Of a DNA stretch of 39,683 nt, positions 7,806 to 15,475 are shown piece after piece (the first letter of the stretch is position 1; the number at the start of each line of letters is the position of its first letter). Both the position numbers and the translations under genes were made by a program. Origin of the DNA: Kangiellaceae bacterium (GTDB taxonomy: Bacteria > Pseudomonadota > Gammaproteobacteria > Enterobacterales > Kangiellaceae); NCBI GenBank assembly GCA_026196875.1, contig JAPHTP010000130.1, positions 1-39,683 on the forward strand, given 5' to 3'. Under the pieces are notes generated by a model, which was not told where the DNA came from, ran no database searches, and saw only the letters and a list, made by a program, of their open reading frames with translations.

Positions 7806-9884
7806 TCAAAGTTCAGTTAGAATTGAAATCCATAACTGGCGTCCAGGTTCATTTACACGGATGGCCTGAGGATTAAACGGATCCATATTCGCTCGACTTA
7901 CATGATAGGCATAAGTTTCATCGAACAAGTTATTGATCCCTGCGGATAACTGCCAATCTTGATTCAAGTCGTAACGAATTTTGAAATCAACTGCCGTCCA
8001 GCTGTCAGATTTACCTGCGTCAAGCGCGCTTCCCATCATCATATTGTCGTCTACTTCATCTTGCTCCATTGCAAATCGAATATCAAACCAATAAGCCCAC
8101 TGATCGTTTTCATTGCTGAATTGAATTAGTCCTTCAACTGGTGGGATCTGATAAAGTGGATAATTGTTGTCATCATTTTCACCTTTAACGTATGCTAAAT
8201 TTCCATAGAACATCCAGGTACCAGCAAAGGCTTTTTGGATGGCATACTCAAAGCCTGAAAGTGTAGCGTCAACGTTGCGGTAAATGGTAGCCATATCTGT
8301 AGCTACTACATCTGGCATATCTCCCATGCTAGCTCGGTCGCGCAGAATAAAATCGCTGACTTGGTCATGGTATATCGATAGCTCATGCCAGCCACCATCA
8401 AACTTCCATTTCGCTCCCAGTTCAAGTTGGTTGTGTCTTTCCGGCTCAATTGCCGGATTACCAATCCAGCGCATCATAGCCATATTATTGGCCGCGCCTA
8501 TATAGCGCTCAGTCGCATCAGCCGTCCTCACTGTTGAACTGAGTCCAACCCAGTAAAGTGAACTATCGGCCTGATGATAAAATCGAGAGAAAACGCTAAC
8601 GTTGTCTTCATCAGAGGATGATGGTGTGTTTGGATAATAGCTTTGATATAAAGCCTGGCCTTCGGTCGTTGCCACATAATCTGCTTCGGCAGAAACTTGA
8701 TCAAAGCGAACACCCGATTTAATTCGATTATTCTCATTCATCAAATATTCGGCTTCAATTGCAATCCCTTTGATATCTAACTCGTTTTGAGGCCAGATCC
8801 TCGCCTGCAACATAGTCGGGGCTCCCATCCCACCCATATCCATGTAGCGCTCAGCATGACGGTCAACATTTTGCCAATCAAAGCTCACTTGCCAGATAGT
8901 ATTTCCCGATCGATTTTCCCATCGTTTGAGCCATTTAAAACCGTTCGTTTCTGAATAAGCGTCAGTCAGCATCCGCATTGGAGCGGTTTGCTCGCGCAAA
9001 CTATAGTTATCCATCACATGGTGAGCTTCGTTGAAATAAATTTGATATTCACTGTAATTGTTTGCATGTTGGTCACCATCTAGAAACATCAGCTGCACCG
9101 CATCCATATCTGTCTGAGGGCCATCCATCATGGTCCCAGCAAAAAGGGCATCGGTCCCTCGGTTTGCCATAATGGATAGACGCCACTCTTGTTGAGCATT
9201 TGGGGTGTAGCCGGCCACCAAAGTATTTGTTTTGGTATTAAAAGCCGTTCGGGTTAGATTACCATCACCATCTTCGTAGCTGTCTTGATCCAGCAGCTGG
9301 CTTATCAACCGGAGATAACCTGAATTATTGCCTACAGCTAAGTCAGTGCCCAGTTTGTAATAATCAGAAGAATAGGCAGCCATCAGTTTACCAATGATTT
9401 CTCCTTCACTAAGTAATGGCTGATAGCGCTTAAAATTGATCGTACCGGCGGGTCCTCCAGAACCAAAAACTAGAGTTTCCACGCCTTTAATGATCTGAAC
9501 CTCGTCCCATCCAAATGGTTCAGTATATGATCCGGGTGAATCCATTCTATTGGGGCCGGCGCCGTGCAAAAAGGCACCTTGTTGAAGTAAGTTGATCCGC
9601 GTTTGGCTTTGGCCGCGTAATACCGGATCAACGCCGTGGCCACCCGCGCGTACGGCTGAAAATCCTGCGAATCGGGTAAGCAGATCGCCAGCGTCGATAA
9701 TCGCCTGGTTATCGTACTCATCAAGTTGTTCGCTGGAACCTTCAATATTTTGTTGGATTGGAGAGCCAGTAATAACTAAACGGCGCGAGTCATCATCCAT
9801 TTGATCGTTTGCTAGCGCATTGGCGCATGACAAGGCCACCAAGGATGGAATAAAAATTGATCTCAATTTATTGGAATTTTTCAT
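7806..9884 (-). CDS. TonB-dependent outer-membrane receptor, copper-receptor (OprC/NosA) type
   Basis: A 692-residue outer-membrane receptor with signal peptide ending near ALA (residue 25), a TonB-box-like LVITGS at 36-41, a plug domain (GGHGVDPVLRGQSQTRINLL at 81-100; VIKG-like IIKGVETLVFGSGG) and a C-terminal barrel ending in WISILTEL. The plug motif GAGPNRMDSPGSY and barrel HHVMDNYSLR are those of the TonB-copper receptor family. The HxM element is present at H289-x-M291, but the plug CxxxM reads G110-x-x-x-M114. Met-rich stretches (TMMDGPQTDM, MDMGGMGAPTM, MMMG) agree with a copper ligand. It lies divergent from regB. Function as a copper importer is inferred from the family. Confidence 0.85.
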   Translation of the reverse strand: MKNSNKLRSIFIPSLVALSCANALANDQMDDDSRRLVITGSPIQQNIEGSSEQLDEYDNQAIIDAGDLLTRFAGFSAVRAGGHGVDPVLRGQSQTRINLLQQGAFLHGAGPNRMDSPGSYTEPFGWDEVQIIKGVETLVFGSGGPAGTINFKRYQPLLSEGEIIGKLMAAYSSDYYKLGTDLAVGNNSGYLRLISQLLDQDSYEDGDGNLTRTAFNTKTNTLVAGYTPNAQQEWRLSIMANRGTDALFAGTMMDGPQTDMDAVQLMFLDGDQHANNYSEYQIYFNEAHHVMDNYSLREQTAPMRMLTDAYSETNGFKWLKRWENRSGNTIWQVSFDWQNVDRHAERYMDMGGMGAPTMLQARIWPQNELDIKGIAIEAEYLMNENNRIKSGVRFDQVSAEADYVATTEGQALYQSYYPNTPSSSDEDNVSVFSRFYHQADSSLYWVGLSSTVRTADATERYIGAANNMAMMRWIGNPAIEPERHNQLELGAKWKFDGGWHELSIYHDQVSDFILRDRASMGDMPDVVATDMATIYRNVDATLSGFEYAIQKAFAGTWMFYGNLAYVKGENDDNNYPLYQIPPVEGLIQFSNENDQWAYWFDIRFAMEQDEVDDNMMMGSALDAGKSDSWTAVDFKIRYDLNQDWQLSAGINNLFDETYAYHVSRANMDPFNPQAIRVNEPGRQLWISILTEL

Positions 9885-9982
9885 GACGATACCTTAAATC
9901 TAAATAGGCCACCGATTTGGTGAAGACCCTAAACGTGAAGATTCGATGTGGGCATAGTAATTGGCTGCAGAATTGGATCCTA

Positions 9983-9999
9983 TGCGACCAATTGTCGCA
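9983..9999. promoter_or_regulatory. Candidate RegA-type binding site
   Basis: TGCGAC-CAATT-GTCGCA is a perfect 6-bp inverted repeat with a 5-bp centre. It matches the GCGNC...GNCGC half-site pattern I recall for RegA/PrrA/RegR regulators. It sits 97 bp before the regB start and 99 bp before the copper-receptor start, the natural place for autoregulation or control of the receptor. Binding is inference. Confidence 0.55.
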
Positions 10000-10095
10000 C
10001 CATAGAGGGTAGTAAACTTGATAAAATCGGCATTGCTAAAAAGACAAAAACTGACAGCCCTTAGACTTGGCGGGCTCGCTTGAGAAAGAAAGAAC

Positions 10096-11400
10096 ATGTT
10101 ACCGCAAATATCATCGCCTAGAACCAGTTCTAACCATGCTCATCTTGAGATTTTAAATCGTATTGGCTTGATCGCGATCAACGGTAAGATCCTACTGATT
10201 TTACTCGCGACCTGGTATATGCAAATTCAATTACCGCTCAATTGGCTGGTAACCTTAATTGGATTGGAAATTATTTTTCAAATTTATAGTTACTGGCGAG
10301 TTCGACAAGAAAGGCTGGTTAGCACTTTTGAGTTGACCCTACACATACTTTTTGACTCATTGATTCTGGCTAGTGTTGTTTATTTTTCTGGAGGGGCGAA
10401 TAACCCGTTTATTTACTTGTTACTTCTATCTATTGCGCTAGGAACATTCATGCTATCTCCTAAGCAATTGATCATTGTAAGTGCAGTACAACTGGTACTA
10501 TATTCAGTTCTCAATATTTATCAGCGCCCGTTAGAGTTGGGTGATGCCAGTCCGCTAAACTCCTATCATCTGCATTTAGCGGGAATGTGGATAAACTTTA
10601 TTTTGACGGTAATTCTAATTTCTGTATTTGGATTATTGGCAAGGCATTCAATGTTACAACAGGAAAAGCAGATCCGTGCGTTAAGGGAAAAACAATTAAA
10701 AGACGAGCAACTACTGGGTTTGGGGATTATGTCAGCAAGTGCTGCGCATGAATTAGGAACACCCTTGTCTACAATGGCTGTCGTGATTGACGATCTTGCG
10801 CACTCTGATATGCCGAAGGAATATAAAGAGGATCTAAAAATTGTCAATAATCAAATTGATGCGTGTCGGCGTATTATTCAGTCACTCAGCGAAAAAAGTC
10901 AGCTAGCAAAGCAAAGGGTCCAAGAGCAATCAGAATCTGTGACTAACTTCAAAAAATGCCTCACCCAAACAATGGAAAACTGGTTGGTTTACCGTCCTCA
11001 AATGGTGCTAAAACAAAACTGGCAACCAGAAATGGATAAACTAGATCAACATTTACCGATTAGTGTAGAGCAAGCGATTACCAACTTGCTCGATAATGCC
11101 GCTGATGCAAGTTTGCAAAATGGTAAAGATCAAATTGAAGTGGACTGTTATTTGGCGAAACAACAAATTCATGTTGATATTCGTGACAAAGGGCTGGGAA
11201 TCAGCGAGTCGCTTCAGAAACAATTGGGCGCGAACCCGACTAAATCTGAAAAGAAACAGCGTCTGGGTTGGGGGTTATTTTTGTCCAATGCCAGTATCGA
11301 GCGCGTTGGTGGTCAGGTTGAGCTGAGTAATAATCTGGAGGGTGGTACGCTAACTAGAATTACTTTGCCTTTAGCAGATCAAGTAGAGGTTGTGGCATGA
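10096..11400 (+). CDS. regB: RegB/PrrB-type redox sensor histidine kinase
   Basis: Inner-membrane sensor kinase that in related bacteria reads quinone and redox state and phosphorylates RegA. Its 434 residues start with about six hydrophobic segments (to residue ~181). The family heptapeptide GGANNPF at 99-105 is the proposed quinone-contact motif. The H-box AAHELGTPLSTM has His218. The redox-sensing cysteine position of RegB corresponds to Cys257 in QIDACRRII. The ATPase domain has N-box TNLLDNAADAS and DKGLGIS, while the G2 box is RLGWGLFL, losing the first Gly of the usual GxGLGL. The stop overlaps the start of regA (ATGA), so translation is coupled. Confidence 0.9.
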   Translation: MLPQISSPRTSSNHAHLEILNRIGLIAINGKILLILLATWYMQIQLPLNWLVTLIGLEIIFQIYSYWRVRQERLVSTFELTLHILFDSLILASVVYFSGGANNPFIYLLLLSIALGTFMLSPKQLIIVSAVQLVLYSVLNIYQRPLELGDASPLNSYHLHLAGMWINFILTVILISVFGLLARHSMLQQEKQIRALREKQLKDEQLLGLGIMSASAAHELGTPLSTMAVVIDDLAHSDMPKEYKEDLKIVNNQIDACRRIIQSLSEKSQLAKQRVQEQSESVTNFKKCLTQTMENWLVYRPQMVLKQNWQPEMDKLDQHLPISVEQAITNLLDNAADASLQNGKDQIEVDCYLAKQQIHVDIRDKGLGISESLQKQLGANPTKSEKKQRLGWGLFLSNASIERVGGQVELSNNLEGGTLTRITLPLADQVEVVA

Positions 11401-11927
11401 GTCAAGTGATAGTGCTAATTGATGATGACCAAACATTTCGCGAAGTGATGGCAAGGAGTTTGAGTCGCTTAGGCTGCAATGCGCTCAGTTTTGATCACCC
11501 CGAGAAAGCACTTGAGGCTGTCGCTGGCCATGGTTCTCCTGTGGTACTTCTTGACCTTAAGTTAGAGAATGATTCTGGGCTACGTTGGATAGACAAAATC
11601 AAACAGACAAATTCAAAATCTAATCTCATTTTACTTACCGGATATGCGAGCATATCGACCGCTGTCGAAGCAATTAAACTTGGTGCCGACGATTATTTGG
11701 CTAAGCCAATCACGGCGCGGGAAATACTTGACCATATTAAAAACCCCTCTGCCGGTAAAGAAACGCCGATCAATGAAAAGCCGATGTCGGTTGAAAGGCT
11801 AGAATGGGAACATATTCAAAAAGTGCTCGCGGATAATGATGGGAATATATCTGCCTCTGCCAGAGCATTGGGAATGCACCGTCGTACGTTGCAAAGAAAG
11901 TTGGCGAAAAAACCTGCTCGTTCATAG
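11397..11927 (+). CDS. regA: RegA/PrrA-type response regulator
   Basis: A 176-residue partner of the preceding kinase. The receiver domain has the acidic pocket near residues 9-11, phospho-acceptor Asp53 in VVLLDLKLE, the conserved Thr in LLTGYAS and Lys in LAKPI. A short linker leads to a Fis-type helix-turn-helix, GNISASARALGMHRRTLQRK. This compact receiver-plus-Fis architecture without an AAA+ domain is the RegA hallmark. It is expected to bind GC-rich inverted repeats such as the one at 9983-9999. RegA targets in other bacteria include respiration and redox genes; the targets here are unknown. Confidence 0.92.
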   Translation: MSQVIVLIDDDQTFREVMARSLSRLGCNALSFDHPEKALEAVAGHGSPVVLLDLKLENDSGLRWIDKIKQTNSKSNLILLTGYASISTAVEAIKLGADDYLAKPITAREILDHIKNPSAGKETPINEKPMSVERLEWEHIQKVLADNDGNISASARALGMHRRTLQRKLAKKPARS

Positions 11928-11944
11928 TTTCTGGATATTCACTT

Positions 11945-11976
11945 GCTCTCCATTTAAGATTAGCGTTAAAGAGAGC
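11945..11976 (+). terminator. Hairpin after regA, possible terminator
   Basis: GCTCTC at 11945-11950 pairs with GAGAGC at 11971-11976. An inner TTTAA/TTAAA stem follows after a two-base CA bulge. It lies 18 bases after the regA stop and before the next gene. No U tract follows, so if it acts as a terminator it is not a canonical one. Confidence 0.35.
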
Positions 11977-12006
11977 CAGGTAAAAGATTAGCAAGAGAGA
12001 AGTAAA

Positions 12007-12534
12007 ATGAGGGTCTATATATTTTTCATTTTGATGGGGGTTGCCTTTAGTGCTTCCAGTCAAGACCGTTATCGCGGTTCCATCTCCGGCTCAATCAAAG
12101 AAACTAATGGTAATCATTTTGCTTTTTACGGTTCAGTGGATGAATTAGGGAAAGAGCAAAAGTTTTATTATTCCCAGCATAGCGGCCAAAGAGCAGCGTG
12201 GACAGACAAAGTACTTATTATTGATGGTTCGCAAGAAAACAAATATTCAATACTATTTAAAATCTCGGAGCGCAAAGAAGATGTGTTTCAAGCTGATGTT
12301 AAGATTTTTGAGCATTTCATCGTGGAGAAGTCTCCTGGGCGAGGAATCATTGAATCAAAGCTGATTCATCAGCAGCAAATTAAGGGAGAGTTAAATTCCC
12401 GTAACGAATTTAGTGTTGTTAATTCGGGAGAAGCCCAATTTCAGCTAAGCGTAAATATTGATCGAGAGTTTACTCTAGAAGAAATCAGGCAAAGACATAA
12501 ATCTGGCAAGACTCGTAAGCTCTCAAGTCCTTAG
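12007..12534 (+). CDS. Exported protein of unknown function
   Basis: A 175-residue protein I do not recognise. The N-terminus (MRVYIFFILMGVAFSASSQ) is a plausible Sec signal peptide cleaved near Ser-Ala-Ser-Ser. The mature part looks mostly beta-stranded (GSISGSIKETNG, FAFYGSVDELG, LIIDGSQENKYSILFKI), ending in a basic KSGKTRKL tail, and has no cysteines. A GAGAGAAG site precedes ATG 12007. It follows regBA on the same strand after a hairpin and could be read through from it. It ends two bases from the convergent rpiA stop. No function is assigned. Confidence 0.7.
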   Translation: MRVYIFFILMGVAFSASSQDRYRGSISGSIKETNGNHFAFYGSVDELGKEQKFYYSQHSGQRAAWTDKVLIIDGSQENKYSILFKISERKEDVFQADVKIFEHFIVEKSPGRGIIESKLIHQQQIKGELNSRNEFSVVNSGEAQFQLSVNIDREFTLEEIRQRHKSGKTRKLSSP

Positions 12535-12536
12535 TA

Positions 12537-13193
12537 CTAGTATTCTTTTATCCCCTCGTCCGTAGCCAAAATCAAATGGTCTGCTTTTCTCTGAGCAAAA
12601 AGTCCATTGGTGACTACACCGACGATTTGATTAATTTCGGATTCTAAAATCTTCGGTTGGGTGATTTCCATGCTATGGACATCAAGAATCACATTACCGT
12701 TATCGGTAACAACCCCGGTGCGGTAAACCGGATCGCCGCCCTGCTTTACGATTTGTCTGGCGACATGACTGCGTGCCATCGGGATTACTTCAACTGGCAA
12801 AGGAAATTCACCTAATATCTTTACGTACTTAGATTGGTCAGCGATACACACAAATTTTTGTGCGACCGCAGCAATAATCTTTTCGCGAGTCAGCGCTGCA
12901 CCGCCTCCTTTGATCAGCTCAAGGTTGTGATTAGCTTCATCAGCACCATCGATATAAACCGGAATATCGGAGGCATCATTTAAGTCAATCACTTCGATCC
13001 CAAGCGCTTCTAACTTGGCATTAGATGCTTCAGAACTGGATACGGCGGCTTTAATTCGGTGTTTATGATCGGCAAGAAGATCGATAAAACAATTCACCGT
13101 TGATCCGGTGCCAATGCCAATGATTTCGCCGTCTACAATGTATTTTAATGCGGCTTTGGCTGCTTCAATTTTGAGCTCTTGTTGTTTGTCCAT
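12537..13193 (-). CDS. rpiA: Ribose-5-phosphate isomerase A
   Basis: Interconverts ribose 5-phosphate and ribulose 5-phosphate in the pentose phosphate pathway, in the cytosol. At 218 residues it matches E. coli RpiA (219). Signature stretches are [44 protein letters not shown] and ALTREKIIA. The frame stays open upstream to 13334, but family length and the [19 protein letters not shown] beginning place the start at 13193. The extra 47 residues would be a hydrophobic tail foreign to the family. It is divergent from the small membrane peptide gene. Confidence 0.95.
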   Translation of the reverse strand: MDKQQELKIEAAKAALKYIVDGEIIGIGTGSTVNCFIDLLADHKHRIKAAVSSSEASNAKLEALGIEVIDLNDASDIPVYIDGADEANHNLELIKGGGAALTREKIIAAVAQKFVCIADQSKYVKILGEFPLPVEVIPMARSHVARQIVKQGGDPVYRTGVVTDNGNVILDVHSMEITQPKILESEINQIVGVVTNGLFAQRKADHLILATDEGIKEY

Positions 13194-13559
13194 GAGTGTT
13201 TTCTCGCGCAATATCAACTCGAATATTAAGACACTAGCCCAACCAAATAAAGTGATTTTGTGTCCGCTATAAGGCGCGATTATACCGATAAAAATTATCG
13301 CGACCAAAGAATGTTTATTGATTAAAATATGCACAGGTCACAATTTGGTCAAAATATTGTCGTACCCTCTTGATCCCGTCAAAAAACAGGAGTATGTTGT
13401 TTCTCCGCTTTGAAAAAGCAGTCTTGTAGGCGGACTAAAGGACTAAACCTTTTAGTGTTACGAAAATTGCACTCTAAGGTGTGCAAGTTGTATGGCAGGG
13501 ACTCCAGAAAGAATATTAATAAAAATAATGACTGCCTCAGGGGCAGATTGGAGAACCAA
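13194..13559. other. Divergent intergenic region with a structured leader (three hairpins)
   Basis: This 366-base gap between rpiA and the 43-residue peptide gene has no convincing ORF. Its right half holds three successive hairpins on the plus strand. The first is CTAAAGG/CCTTTTAG at 13435-13455 (one bulged T). The second is TTGCAC/GTGCAA at 13467-13486 with an 8-base loop. The third is CTGCC/GGCAG at 13532-13546 with a 5-base loop, ending three bases before the Shine-Dalgarno. This could be a structured 5' leader controlling the small gene. I found no known riboswitch match by eye and no clear promoter. Confidence 0.45.
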
Positions 13560-13691
13560 ATGAAACGTAAACCAGATATATTAGTTGTTCTGGCTGCGTT
13601 ACTTGGAATCGGCATGGTATTGTCGAGTTTTAGTGGGGTTAGTGTTGCAGAAACACGAACACAACAAGCTCAAGTATCGTCAGTTAAATAG
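13560..13691 (+). CDS. 43-residue single-pass membrane peptide
   Basis: ATG 13560 lies six bases after a strong GGAGA site, which decides this start over the longer TTG-initiated frame from 13410. The product begins MKRKPDILVVLAALLGIGMV, continues LSSFSGVSVAE and has a polar tail ETRTQQAQVSSVK. It thus has one basic N-terminus, one hydrophobic helix (about residues 7-27) and a short soluble end, which could be a membrane anchor or an uncleaved signal. Similar tiny MKRKPD-type proteins occur in gammaproteobacteria by my recollection, but I know no function. It is preceded by the hairpin-rich leader. Confidence 0.7.
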   Translation: MKRKPDILVVLAALLGIGMVLSSFSGVSVAETRTQQAQVSSVK

Positions 13692-13716
13692 TCAACATAA
13701 TAGGTGTAATGTCCTA

Positions 13717-13788
13717 ATGGGCTTAGCACCGAGAAAATTAACAGCCTTCGAGATAATAGAGTCTCTAGTTGTCGTTTATCGATTATAG
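13717..13788 (+). pseudogene. Possible remnant of a type IV pilin-like N-terminus
   Basis: A 23-codon frame reads MGLAPRKLTA then FEIIESLVVVYRL and stops. The basic lead followed by Phe(+1) and Glu(+5) in a hydrophobic run resembles a prepilin cleavage region, with Ala instead of Gly before the Phe. Nothing pilin-like continues in the same frame after the stop. There is no Shine-Dalgarno. It may be a decayed pseudopilin gene or chance. Confidence 0.15.
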
Positions 13789-13945
13789 AGCAGTCCAGTT
13801 TTTGCCGTAGCTGGAACATGGAAATTTAGATTATTAGACTTTTCTAAAAACGTTATTTAGATTCAATACCGTTTTGGGGTTAGGGGGGAAGAGTTTGAAG
13901 GCTTGTTTTTCTTTTTGTCCTGCCAATATTTGTCTTATCTTCTGT

Positions 13946-14578
13946 TTACCAAACACCATCAAATCGGTAGATCTTGTTTTCCGTAATAACGCCGTCCAAA
14001 GGAAAATCCCAAGGTTCTTTCGGTAATCGATTGAGCTTTTGTCGTTCGAAAGCAATCCCAAGACAGAGTGGACGTTGATGTTTAAACTCCGGGTCAAGCA
14101 AGTGGCACAAGCTTGCATCATAAAAACCACCACCCATACCTAATCGATTACCATTAATATCAAAAGCGACCAAAGGCATGAGCAACAGATCAATCGTTGA
14201 GATCCGGTGGGAAGAATTAACCGGTTTGCACACTTCCGAGATCCCTAAACGATTTCTTATTAACTTATCGCCCTTCTCATATGGCATAAACCATAGCCTA
14301 TTTGGCTTACTTGGTCGCAAATAGGGTAGTAAGCAGATTTTATTGTCTTGATGGAGTTTTGAAATGAGTGGCCCAGTGTTTATCTCACCATCAAACGAGA
14401 GAAAACAAGCAACTGACTTAGCTTTTGGGTATTCCCGCATGGAAAGCAAGTGTTCGCATAAGTTATTACCTGCCTGTGTTGATTCTTGCTGGCTAATTTG
14501 ATTACGTAGTTGTCTTACTGTTTGCCTAATTTCACGTTTTTGAGCCTGAATTTCAGGAGCTGGTTCAAATTGCGTCAT
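13946..14578 (-). CDS. fau: 5-formyltetrahydrofolate cyclo-ligase
   Basis: Also called ygfA. Converts 5-formyl-THF to 5,10-methenyl-THF with ATP, returning the stored or inhibitory folate to the active pool. The 210 residues show the family marks: early KREIRQTVRQLR, CFLSFDGEINT, and the ATP/folate loop LVAFDINGNRLGMGGGFYD near residues 137-155. It lies directly downstream of 6S RNA on the same strand, the arrangement known from E. coli and many gammaproteobacteria, where the two are co-transcribed. That suggests stationary-phase-linked expression here as well (inference). Confidence 0.95.
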   Translation of the reverse strand: MTQFEPAPEIQAQKREIRQTVRQLRNQISQQESTQAGNNLCEHLLSMREYPKAKSVACFLSFDGEINTGPLISKLHQDNKICLLPYLRPSKPNRLWFMPYEKGDKLIRNRLGISEVCKPVNSSHRISTIDLLLMPLVAFDINGNRLGMGGGFYDASLCHLLDPEFKHQRPLCLGIAFERQKLNRLPKEPWDFPLDGVITENKIYRFDGVW

Positions 14579-14630
14579 AGTAGTTTGAAACGAGAAGGGT
14601 TAAACCGCGCAGAAAAGTCTAGAGAGGAGT

Positions 14631-14843
14631 AGCCATCACCCGCTTTGCCGTTTGCTGGTCTCGCCCATGAACCCGGAGGTTCAGGGGGGAATTCCGTAAT
14701 TAAATCAGGCTTTCCGATATCCATGATAATCACAAGTGACTCTCAAGGCCGGACTTGCACACCATTAACTAACAAGAACTCCCAGAGATCTAATTTATCG
14801 GCTCAAGGACTACAACAGCTAGGCGCACAAAGCAGGCGATGCT
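14631..14843 (-). ncRNA. ssrS: 6S RNA
   Basis: Binds RNA polymerase sigma-70 holoenzyme as an open-promoter mimic in stationary phase. On the minus strand the 5' part carries GTCCTTGAGCCGATAAATT, matching the conserved CCUGAGCCGAUA block of E. coli 6S. The 3' part carries CCCTGAACCTCCGGGTTCA, matching CCUUGAACCAAGGGUUCA. The ends pair as a long terminal stem (AGCATCGCCTGCTTTG with CAAAGCGGGTGATGGCT, using G-U pairs). The location between zapA and fau is the conserved one. End coordinates are estimated from the terminal stem and could be off by several bases; length about 213. Confidence 0.93.
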
Positions 14844-14847
14844 AGCG

Positions 14848-15162
14848 TTATGTTAACTCCATTTGCGCACTGGAAGCTAGGGCCGAATCGATATCTTTTT
14901 GTAACTTGCTGATCCGCTTGGCAATTTTTTCTTCCATTTCCAGGCTTTGGGGCTCTCCATGGATTAATTCATAAGCCATATTTAAGGCAGCCATTACCGC
15001 AATACGCTCAACCCCAACAATTCGGCCGCCGGATTTGATTTCTCTCATCCGTTTGTCCAATTCTCGAGCGGCGGTTTCAAGCTTTTCGACTTGATCTTCA
15101 GGACTGGAAACGTGGTATTCGTTTCCCATGATATGTACGGTAACTGGTTTAATATCAGACAT
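14848..15162 (-). CDS. zapA: Cell division protein ZapA
   Basis: Cytosolic FtsZ-ring stabilising protein. At 104 residues (E. coli 109) it begins MSDIKPVTVHIMGNEYHVSS, the globular FtsZ-binding head, and continues with LETAARELDKRMREIKSGG and the helix VGVERIAVMAALNMAYELI. It ends in the coiled-coil tail typical of ZapA dimers and tetramers. Its stop lies five bases before the estimated 6S RNA 5' end, so the 6S promoters would lie inside this gene. The small coiled-coil gene lies just upstream. Confidence 0.95.
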   Translation of the reverse strand: MSDIKPVTVHIMGNEYHVSSPEDQVEKLETAARELDKRMREIKSGGRIVGVERIAVMAALNMAYELIHGEPQSLEMEEKIAKRISKLQKDIDSALASSAQMELT

Positions 15163-15167
15163 ATCAG

Positions 15168-15347
15168 TTAGCCTAATTCTTTTAGTTTGCTGATCATGGC
15201 TTCTATTTTACTGCTGGCGAGTTTGTTCTTTTCGATCAAGCTATCGCGATCAGTACGCAGTTGCTGATTCTCTTGTTGCAGTGTTTGATACATTTCAAGC
15301 AACTTGGAAACACTGACTTCAAGTTGCGAAAGATTTGAGGTATCCAT
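15168..15347 (-). CDS. TIGR02449-type small coiled-coil protein
   Basis: A 59-residue ORF: MDTSNLSQLEVSVSKLLEMY, then a Gln/Glu-rich heptad region (QTLQQENQQLRTDRDSLIEK) and a C-terminal KIEAMISKLKELG. It looks like a single coiled coil, similar to the ZapB/TIGR02449 group of zapA-linked proteins. It ends five bases before the zapA ATG, so the two are surely co-transcribed. A role in Z-ring assembly with ZapA is inferred from linkage and shape. The start at 15347 is the only ATG giving the full coiled coil. Confidence 0.85.
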   Translation of the reverse strand: MDTSNLSQLEVSVSKLLEMYQTLQQENQQLRTDRDSLIEKNKLASSKIEAMISKLKELG

Positions 15348-15405
15348 GGCAAACTATTGTTTTTTAGTATGATTTCAATATAGAGCGCAACACCTTTCGG
15401 GTCAA

Positions 15406-15414
15406 TGGTATAAT
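15406..15414 (+). promoter_or_regulatory. Extended -10 promoter of ygfB
   Basis: TGGTATAAT is a perfect extended -10 element (TGn plus TATAAT) with the hexamer at 15409-15414. It lies 61 bases before the ygfB ATG, which has a TAAGGAG ribosome site. No good -35 hexamer is visible at 16-18 bp, consistent with extended -10 dependence. Part of the divergent zapA/ygfB control region. Confidence 0.55.
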
Positions 15415-15475
15415 ACCGAAATTGCCAATAAAATCGACAAATTGGGCGTTTATCGCGGGTTTAAGGAGCCTTTAA

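Noticed and set aside
9900-10097. 65-codon minus-strand ORF in the receptor/regB intergenic region
   Set aside because: Composition looks random, it crosses the regulatory palindrome and overlaps the regB start; no ribosome site or resemblance.
13194-13334. Upstream extension of rpiA giving a 265-residue protein with a hydrophobic N-terminus
   Set aside because: RpiA is about 219 residues in the family and ATG 13193 starts at the expected MDKQQELK helix; the extension is unrelated to the family.
13410-13559. TTG-initiated extension of the small membrane peptide to 93 residues
   Set aside because: It crosses the hairpin region, is Arg/Asn-rich without resemblance to anything, and the GGAGA site points to ATG 13560.
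14645-14845. Plus-strand ORF across the 6S RNA gene
   Set aside because: Antisense to a well-supported structural RNA; no coding character.
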